Both the position numbers and the translations under genes were made by a program. Shown here one piece after another: positions 56,823 to 64,000 of a DNA stretch of 64,000 nucleotides; the first letter of the stretch is position 1; each line of letters starts with the position of its first letter. The notes under the pieces are model-generated. The model saw nothing but the letters and a program-made list of their open reading frames with translations. It was not told the origin of the DNA and ran no database searches. The stretch is from the NCBI RefSeq assembly GCF_918797505.1, contig NC_092800.1:25001577-25065576 (forward strand), in the 5' to 3' direction. The DNA comes from Bemisia tabaci. Lineage: Eukaryota > Arthropoda > Insecta > Hemiptera > Aleyrodidae.

Positions 56823-57563
56823 CTGACCATCTGTATACTTTTTTCAGTGTCTCCTAGGAAGAAAAACGAGAGAGAGGTTTTTTCTGACCAAAGACAAAAT
56901 ATTTTGAGACGCTGATATTAATTAAAAATGTTCCACAATGTGACAAGAGGGGCTGGTAAAATTGAGCATTTACAAAATGGAGGAAAACGAAAATTTTCGG
57001 CTGACTCAGAGACTTAAACGCACAGTGAAAAAGCTGGATGGGGCGAAACACGAAGTACAACTCTTCCAACTCCCAAGTAGGTAAAATTGCATACCTACGA
57101 AATGAAGGAGAACGTGGTGTTCCACACTACGCCAATATTCGGATTGTTAAACGCAATTTTCAGTCCGTGTGACTTCGCGTTAGGTTCGTATAACCAAACA
57201 TATGAGGTTGCAAGAACTGATGAAATAGGTTCGGTTACATGAACAGAACTTTCGGTTGCACGGATCAAAAAATCGGTTTAATTCTAAAAAGTGAACTCTC
57301 AACTTATTGAATTTTACGAAAACTCAAGACAAGCATGTTGATATTTGTAAAAATTAGTGCGAACGCACTGATGTGTACATTGACTAACAACGAAACATTG
57401 ATTAAAGTTTGGAACATCTTGCCACCGAGAAATAGTTCAATCTTTAAAAAAAAAACAAAAGATGCGTTTTGTAATTAATAAATAACACCATTTCATAGAG
57501 GGTCAAATGCGGCCAAATAGTGGTCCATATCTACAAAATGTAAACCGATTTTTTTTATGCCAA

Positions 57564-58200
57564 TGGACCACTAGACAAGATACGAATTTAGGCAGTTTGA
57601 TACATGTTCCTTGACCAAAATTTCTCGTAGAGTACGGTTCGCGCAACGAAAATGACTGAAACCAACTCCTATCGAAGATAATAACGTTTTTATTTCACAT
57701 TGGTTACGAGGAATTTGAACTGCCCGCTCACAAGAAACTCAAAGCTCCACGTGAGTCAAATCGCGCACTACAACGGTTTCAGCAAGCTCCTCAATCGAGC
57801 AATGTTCATTTCCCACCATGTGTTTTTCAAACTATAAGCATTTTGCTATAGCTGAGCCAAAGCGTCAAGATTGAGATTGCCAGATTTTTAAATCGCAGAT
57901 ACTGTCATGATAACGTTTAGCGCGCGATGTGAATCACGTAGAGCATTGAGTTTTCATGAGCGGGTAGTTTGAATTCACTCATCAAGAATCATTAAATATC
58001 TTCGTAAAAAGTTTATTTCGGTAATTTTCGTTGTGTGCATCGTGTTTTAAGTGAGATTTTGGTTAAGAAACGTGTATATTATATATCTTTGGAAGGAGTT
58101 TCTTTCGGCAATTTTCGTTGTGTGCATCGTGTTCTACGTGAAATTTTGGTTAAGAAACGTGTATCAGAATGCTGAAATTCGTAGCTTGTCAAGTGGTCCA
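57564..58200. mobile_element. Family B MITE with internal duplication
   Basis: Ends TGGACCACTAGACAAGATAC and GTAGCTTGTCAAGTGGTCCA. The segment CGGTAATTTTCGTTGTGTGC...TTAAGAAACGTGTAT near the right end occurs twice (about 58018-58078 and 58108-58165), making this copy longer than its relatives. Confidence 0.83.
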
Positions 58201-58580
58201 TTCTATCGAGCTTAGCGTTGCAAATCGGCAACAAGGGACTCTTGACGCCCTTTGCAAACGTCGCATCCGCAGGGAACAGATGAACCCGTTCATTTGCACG
58301 TCGACCGCCTTAATTGAAACGTTAGCGTCCCTGATTGGGTCGCGGGGGGCCGGCGAGTGGGAGGAAGGGGGGAGGAAAAACTGCGACGGGGGATGGGTCC
58401 GCCAAGTCCATTTCATAAGGCCACGCGCGCCGGACGGAAGGTCAGCACGGATTTATTTTCATTGCCCCCTCCTCACCCCTCCCGTCAGATTTCCTCTTTT
58501 CAGTCTCGAGCCTCGAGCTGAACACGCTTGCTTTCCTTCATTCACTCCCAAACGCGCGTCATTCCCTTTTCTCAAAATGG
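58200..58580. other. GC-rich island beside a MITE
   Basis: GC- and CpG-rich segment. A 142-codon frame runs through it but starts inside the MITE arm and shows no domain. Possible promoter-like or UTR sequence. Confidence 0.3.
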
Positions 58581-58589
58581 ACAACGTAC

Positions 58590-59320
58590 GAATTTAAACA
58601 TTCGTATACAAATTTCTCCTCCAAAATTTCACGCATAACATGATTCGCGCAAAGACAATTACTGTGATTAACTCCCGACTAAGATATTAACGTTTTCATT
58701 TCACATTGATAAAAGATTTTACACTAATCAGATCGAAAATTGAAAGGTTCGTCGACTGGGAGGCTGATCATTGAAATTGTTCGACAAAACGATAATCAAA
58801 GAAGACGAATTCTCATACACGATTCTCCTCTAAAATTTCACGCATAGCATGATTCGCGCAAAGGAAATTACTGTGATTAACTCCTCACTAAGATATTAGC
58901 TTTTTCATTTTACATGATGACAGATTTAACACTAATCAGATCGAAAACTGAAAGGTTCATCGACTGGGAGGCTTATCATTGAAATTGTTCCACAAAACGA
59001 TAGTCAAAGAAGACGATGAGAAAATTGAGCAGTCCTATTGGCCATTTCCTTTCCGCAGAATGGATCAGTAGACATAGACAAGGTATAAATTCTATATTCT
59101 CATACATGAGTCTCCTCCAAAATTTCACGCATAACACGATTCGCGCGAAGAAAATTACCGCGATTAACTCCTAACTAAGATATTAACGTTTTCATTTCAC
59201 ATTGACAAGAGATTTTACACTAATCGGATAAAAAACTGAAAGGTGCATCAACTGAGAGGCTAGATCATTGAAATTGATCGACAAAACGATAGTCAAAGAA
59301 GATAAGGAGACAATGGAGCG
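58590..59320. repeat. Three tandem copies of a 200-270 bp family B-related unit
   Basis: TCTCCTCCAAAATTTCACGC, ATAACATGATTCGCGCAAAG, TAAGATATTAACGTTTTCAT and AGGTTCGTCGACTGGGAGGC recur in order in three consecutive blocks beginning near 58607, 58824 and 59110. Confidence 0.83.
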
Positions 59321-59329
59321 ATCCTATAG

Positions 59330-60550
59330 GTTAAAATGGGTGGTTGTGATAGACTGAGGGGTGCATTCATCGATTCATTAGGGGTTCTCTCGTGAGTTGC
59401 CGTTAGTTACTAAAATACTCGTACTTGACTTCTATGTTCATTGCAACTATCAGCTTCCACAAGTGGGACTGCTGTCTTTTTTGTCTATTGCTTTGTCTAC
59501 AAAATTCAATGATCAGGCCAGGGGAGTTAAAGAGCGCTACGAAACTCAAACTGTATAGCTTGTGTGATATGAAAAGAAAGAACGCCTTAAGGTATTTGAA
59601 TATTTCTTTCTTCCGTTTTTCAAAGCGCCTTCAAATAACAGTGATACTCCGCAACACACCAGAGCTCGAATAGTGGTATCCCAGAAACTATAGCTTGTGT
59701 CATACGGAGTGCAAGAACGCTGTATAAGTATTCTACTGTTTCTCTACAACGACATCAAATTCGATACAGTTAGGTGGATTTCGAAACAAAATCTTAAAAG
59801 AAAAAAGTCTGATGGTTTCACCCAAGGCCACTCTGTAAATGCTCCTCAGAAAATTTAGTGTCAACTACTACGCTTCTGGCAGTGCCTTTTTTATGCGCAC
59901 TTTTCTTCATCTGGCGCACGATTTTGAATTTTGAGGACGAATTTTTGTGAAGTAAGAAAAAGGATTAAAGTTTGAAAATTGGAATGTGGACATACCAGAG
60001 GAATGGGCTGAAACACGCGAAATCTGAATTAATTTCACGAGAGCATGAATGAATTGTGTATACAAATTTGCATTCCTCTGGGGTTAATTTTGTTTAATTC
60101 ATCACACAAATCTCGTAATGTCCGTAACTTTTTATAGATAATAATCCGTATTTTAGCCACCCCTCTGTATTGACGTTTAAAAATCGGCACTTTATCAGTG
60201 TATTTACTTTCTTCGAACTGTATACATCCACATAAATACTCAACATAGAATGAGCCACAAAACAGAGTCTGAATCGGAAAAGAATATCACATTCTCTCAA
60301 AAATCTTTCGTTGAAAAAGATTTCCAGAACTACAGATTCGGTAATTAACTCCTGAACGAGATATGAACAATTCCTTTTAACACAGACTAAATGGAAGAGT
60401 ATAGTGCCGTCATTTGTTTTTTCGCCATTTAACCGATGTTCACTGTCAACACTTTCATCTTGTCAAGGGATTGATTTTTAGACTCCCCTTTGTGTTATCT
60501 GTTTCCCTCTTAAAAGTTTTGACAGAAAATGAAAGTTGCGGGGTGATTAA
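59330..60550. other. Non-coding, nothing recognised
   Basis: AT-rich sequence without a domain-bearing open frame or clear repeat. Confidence 0.45.
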
Positions 60551-60552
60551 AT

Positions 60553-60690
60553 CGGATTTCACTATGCAATAGAAAACTAGAATCTCTGGCTTGGTTTAGA
60601 AACAACATACGTACTATTTGTTTTCCTATGCACATATGTGTATTTACGGATAAGCCAGTAATTGCAGTTCCTGACTGCGAACGCAGCTTT
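60553..60690. mobile_element. Family F small palindromic MITE
   Basis: TCTGGCTTGGTTTAGAAACA...TTTACGGATAAGCCAGTAATTG, related to 49127-49262. Confidence 0.65.
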
Positions 60691-60848
60691 TCTTCCAATT
60701 AATTTTCGAAAATTGATAAACCGACACGTCGAAAATCGTAATGGTGACGATGCCGATATATCACTCCATTTAAGTGCCTGAATTCTCACCCTATCTATAA
60801 GAGATGATAGGAATCGATAGGAGCTACTTCACGTGAAGGGCAATGCAG

Positions 60849-61100
60849 CCGTGCTAAGGAAAAATGCCGTACGAAAAATGAAGAGCTGCCAAATGTCCTC
60901 CAATAAAATGTTAATTTTTGAGGAGCGTCTTGCATATTTTATCTTGAAATTTGCAGGTAATTTAGACCAGACAGCAAATTAAATCCCCTGAAGAATTGGA
61001 GAAAAAACATTAACAGGTTTCCAGAAATGTCGCTTTTTATCAAAAGAAAGTAGACAACATCTGAAGGCTCATACGGCGTTTTTCCTTTGCACAGTGCTAC
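60849..61100. mobile_element. Family D MITE
   Basis: CCGTGCTAAGGAAAAATGCC at the left, CTCATACGGCGTTTTTCCTT at the right. Confidence 0.76.
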
Positions 61101-61104
61101 CGTA

Positions 61105-61549
61105 CACGGAAAAAACGGGTTTAGGGTTGGGACCTACACGTTAGTGCTGGACACTAACGAGGGTTAGGTCAAATGGAGCCACCAAGTCAGAGTAGTGCTG
61201 GGCACTAAACAGTTCGAGGCTGGGTCACTGAGGAAATAGTAGTGTCCAACCCTTCAGTGATTTTGGCGAGCGTAAAATATGAAATGCCCCTATGTGGAAT
61301 CGAACCCGACATGAGCTGTTGGGAGACCAGCGCGTTACCACCAGGCTATAGAGGCTTCTAAAGCATGAGGCCGAATTTACACCTGTTAAGCGCAACTGCG
61401 TCTCGCGGCATCTGATTTGGCACTACTGGTGTTCAGTGCCGACCTCTATTGCCTTCCTGTGTTGAGCTGTACAGCGCTTAGACGCCAGCCCTCAACTGCT
61501 CCCCACTAAACGGCCAGTAGTGCTCAACACTAATCTTGTTTTTTCCGTG
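61105..61549. mobile_element. TA-flanked MITE carrying a tRNA-like sequence
   Basis: CACGGAAAAAACGGG at the left and GTTTTTTCCGTG at the right, with TA at 61103-61104 and 61550-61551. Inner inverted motifs TAGTGCTGGACACTAA / TAGTGCTCAACACTAA. It sits at the boundary between two family D copies. Confidence 0.84.
61285..61355 (-). tRNA. tRNA-like sequence (pseudo-tRNA), Gly-TCC-like loop
   Basis: On the minus strand it starts GCCTCTATAGCCTGGTGGTA and ends TAGGGGC plus A. All seven acceptor positions pair (one G-T). GGTTCGATTCC is a good B box and TAGCCTGGTGG an A-box-like stretch. The anticodon arm is GCTGG-TCTCCCA-ACAGC, with TCC in the loop but C where position 33 should be T and one mismatch. 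The T stem has two mismatches. It lies inside a MITE, so a captured or SINE-derived pseudo-tRNA is more likely than a working gene. Confidence 0.55.
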
Positions 61550-61550
61550 T

Positions 61551-61794
61551 ACCAAGGAAGAACCCTGTATGAGCCTTCAGACGTTGCCAAATTTCACTCG
61601 ATAAACCACGAATTTCCTGGTAAACTTACGAATATTTTTTATCGAATTTGGTGGCTAATTTTTTTCGCAATTCCACCTAAAATTCCTGAAAATTTCAAGA
61701 ACAAATGTTCATAAATTTCCATAGAAATTAGTATTTTATCGAAGGAAATTTGGCAACTCTCGAATGTTCATACGGCGTTCTTCCTCAGCACGGC
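61551..61794. mobile_element. Family D MITE
   Basis: CCAAGGAAGAACCCTGTATG at the left (tip disrupted by the neighbouring insertion), GTTCATACGGCGTTCTTCCT and CAGCACGGCAG at the right. Confidence 0.83.
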
Positions 61795-61826
61795 AGATTA
61801 GAATGGAGACTCCCTTCGGAACCAAA

Positions 61827-62072
61827 ATGGACGTATTTAAATAGATAAGAACTACCTGCATCATGAGCTGAGCTCTGAAACCCGTGGAGAATACATGCGA
61901 GCCAAGGCCCATATCAAAATCGAGATAGTGTATTTCAATTGGACGTATTTCTACCAAAAGGAACTATGTGCATTAAGACATGAGCCCTGAGACCCATAAG
62001 CATATGTGCATAACAGGGCTCACGTCATAATGCACATAGTTCCGTTTGATAGAAATACGTCCAATTGAAGTA
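61827..62072. mobile_element. Family L palindromic MITE
   Basis: AATTGGACGTATTTCTACCA, GGAACTATGTGCATTA and GACATGAGCCCTG are mirrored by CAGGGCTCACGTC, TAATGCACATAGTTCC and ATAGAAATACGTCCAATT; a further ATGGACGTATTT lies to the left. Confidence 0.78.
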
Positions 62073-62074
62073 CG

Positions 62075-62520
62075 TCCAAACGGTCTTCGTGGCCCGGTTC
62101 TCCCCGCGCGATTTGTCGACGGACCCCCCCCCCCTCCCACCGCGTATTTAAGTTGCGTTTCGACCAATTTGCCATTAATGACGCTCGGTCAGCCGGGAGA
62201 CGGTCGGCGGGACGGAGGGCGGGGCGAAGCGTATTAAAATGGGAGGAGGGGGTGAAAGACCGCTATGAAAACATCATTAGTTTTCCGCCACGAGGGGGGG
62301 GCGGCGGCGGCGAGGGGAGAATCACGATGAACTTGGCGACAAACGCGTCGGGATCATTTCGAATCGTAAAACGTTCCCGGGTCGTCCCCCGCCCCTTCAG
62401 CGCGGGCGCTTCGGCAACCCGCTGTATTTTCGGACTTAACTCAATCTCCGCCTCTCGCCCCCGTCGATCGCCCGCTGTTCGGACTTTATTTTCGCCGGGG
62501 TTGACGGATTGCCCCGGCGC
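62075..62520. other. GC-rich CpG island-like segment
   Basis: High GC with many CG dinucleotides and short C and G runs. The 124-codon frame at 62153-62527 has no domain. Possibly promoter-like. Confidence 0.35.
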
Positions 62521-62525
62521 ACAGT

Positions 62526-63300
62526 AGATCTAGAGTCCCTTTATAGAGAGTCAAGACAACCTCCCCCCCCCCTCCCCTTCATGGAGTCATAAACGGGAAA
62601 AAAGATTACTCAAATTGAAAGTTTTTCGTAATCTTCGATTGGCCCATTCTCGAATTCCCTTCTCCGTTCCTTCTCTCATTTCGTTTGTTCCTTGCCAAAC
62701 CCGTAATTCCCCGGTCCATTCTAGAGTCCCTTTATACTGAGAGTCAAAGACAATGTAAATCCATTTCTGATTGGTCCCCGTATTTTAGGCCTTCACAGTG
62801 TCACAAACGGGAATAAAGATGACATTTTCACCGATTGCAAAGATTATAATCTGGAATGGACCAGGGAATTGCGGGTTCGGCAAGGAACAAACGGAATGAG
62901 AGAAGGAACGGAGAAAGGAATTTGAGAATGGGCCGATCGAAGATTACAAAAAACGTTCAATTTGTGTAATCTTTGTTCTCGTTTGTGACTCCATAAGGGG
63001 GTGTTGTCTCGACTCTCAGTATAGAGGGACTCTAAGTAGATCTAGAGTCTCTTTATACTGAGAGTCAAGACACCCCCCCCCCTTCCCCCTCATGGAGTCA
63101 CAAACGGGAATAAAGATTACACAAATTGAAAGTTTTTCGTAATCTTCGATCGGCCCATCCTCAAATTCCTCTCTCCGTTCCTTCTCTCATTCCGTTTGTT
63201 CCTTGCCGAACCCGTAACTCCCCGGTCTATTCCAGATTATAATCTTTGTAATTGGTGAAAATGTAATCTTTATTCCCGTTTGCGACACTGTGGAGGCCAA
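62526..63300. repeat. Family O: nested inverted and direct repeats
   Basis: TCTAGAGTCCCTTTATA...GAGTCA-AGACA units recur at about 62530, 62723 and 63045, with the mirror TGTCTCGACTCTCAGTATAG-AGGGACTCTA at 63005-63035. TCTCATTTCGTTTGTTCCTT occurs in both orientations. Fragments also lie at 48534-48680 and near 13620. Confidence 0.83.
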
Positions 63301-64000
63301 GCAATCGATCGTATTCGATAGAGGTTCGATGTATCGTTCGGTTAAAAACAATAAAACATAACCTCAAAAAAAATCTTAGGATTTATCTGGATAACCTGAA
63401 AATGAGAAATTTCTTTACAATTTCACCTTCCATTGCCATTTTGTACTCATAAAAATAAAAATCCATCAGAAAAAACCCGTTCCCTCGGATTTCTCAATCA
63501 TACTTTGAGGCTATGTTTACATGTCGAAGCAATCGATATCGGTACGATCTCACCTGTTCGATATATCGAATACGATCCATTAAATGAGCAAGCCGCCGAG
63601 CTAGTTCATTACCGATTCAGTTCCTAACGGTGAAGGTCCGAACGGATCCGAGAACAAGTTACTCCGCGAACGTGATGCTTGCTCTCGCCATTGTGTTTTT
63701 AAACATCCAAGAAGCAAAGTTCTAGGAAGTGAGTGAAATGAGAGAAGTTTCCCCGCCGAATGGGAGCGGGGAGTTTCAGCTACTCTGCTTTCAAAAGTTG
63801 CGAGCTTGTAACGAAAATGACTTACACGGTTATAATCTGAGGTTGCATGATCATTCAACAAACAAAGGGATCCGCAATTTATTCAAAACTCAGGGCGGGA
63901 AACTTTTTACTCCCGACAAAGCGACCCATTCAAGATGCTGCCGGGAGTTCCGCTTGTCAGATTGGGCGAATAATGGGGAATACACTGTTACAGTGGTAGC
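63300..64000. other. Non-coding, nothing recognised
   Basis: ATCGATATCG-type motifs at 63303-63345 and 63520-63590 are weakly inverted. No gene or RNA is seen up to the window edge. Confidence 0.4.

Noticed and set aside
58169..58597. 142-codon frame as a gene
   Set aside because: Begins inside a family B MITE arm and shows no domain, signal peptide or relatives.
61285..61355. Functional tRNA-Gly gene
   Set aside because: C at position 33, mismatched anticodon and T stems, and its place inside a MITE argue for a pseudo-tRNA.
62153..62527. 124-codon frame as a gene
   Set aside because: GC-rich island with simple-sequence glycine run; no domain.

Overview
The window looks like a repeat-rich animal (insect-type) nuclear chromosome. 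It has large introns, canonical GT-AG splice sites, AT-rich spacer sequence, many palindromic miniature inverted-repeat transposable elements (MITEs), a broken mariner and a non-LTR retrotransposon tail. A hemipteran such as a whitefly is plausible, but species cannot be fixed from the sequence alone. There is no rRNA, no CRISPR array and no bacterial-type operon.

I can support two host protein genes, both on the + strand, in tandem and about 13 kb apart. Gene 1 has three exons (3397-3787, 6542-6773, 7351-7984; 418 residues). Gene 2 has four exons (20961-21203, 23138-23362, 24733-25049, 26725-27154; 404 residues). Both encode secreted proteins of the fungal heme-thiolate peroxidase / unspecific peroxygenase (chloroperoxidase, Peroxidase_2) family. 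Both show a signal peptide, an axial-cysteine motif (VCPGLN or PCPGLN), an EGD/ESD motif, ERIPDNWY/ERIPDKWY, and a GGN...FVG...NF.TL.EGNN block. This family is essentially fungal and oomycete, so two intron-bearing copies among animal-type transposons point to an old fungal acquisition followed by duplication. No intron position is shared between the two genes. Two of the five introns are bounded by direct repeats at the splice junctions, which suggests the introns were gained after transfer.

Layout: 0-2.2 kb, MITE fragments. 2.25-3.37 kb, a 48/51-bp minisatellite ending 25 bp before the gene 1 start. 3.4-8.0 kb, gene 1, whose introns are largely MITEs. 8.0-13.6 kb, a MITE split by a 5.3-kb element with perfect terminal repeats, itself holding a 1.15-kb palindrome and a hAT-like element. 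14-20.9 kb, further repeats. 20.96-27.15 kb, gene 2, again with transposon-filled introns. 27.2-35.9 kb, stacked MITEs and a 976-bp element carrying a 20-bp satellite. 36-43.5 kb, mostly unique non-coding sequence with a GC-rich island near 40-41 kb. 43.5-44.3 kb, a mariner deletion derivative. 44.3-64 kb, non-coding sequence with minisatellites, several MITE families, one MITE carrying a tRNA-like sequence, and GC-rich islands.

No gene was recognised after 27.2 kb apart from transposon remnants. Coordinates of repeat ends were read by eye and may be off by a few bases; exon junctions were checked for frame and splice dinucleotides.
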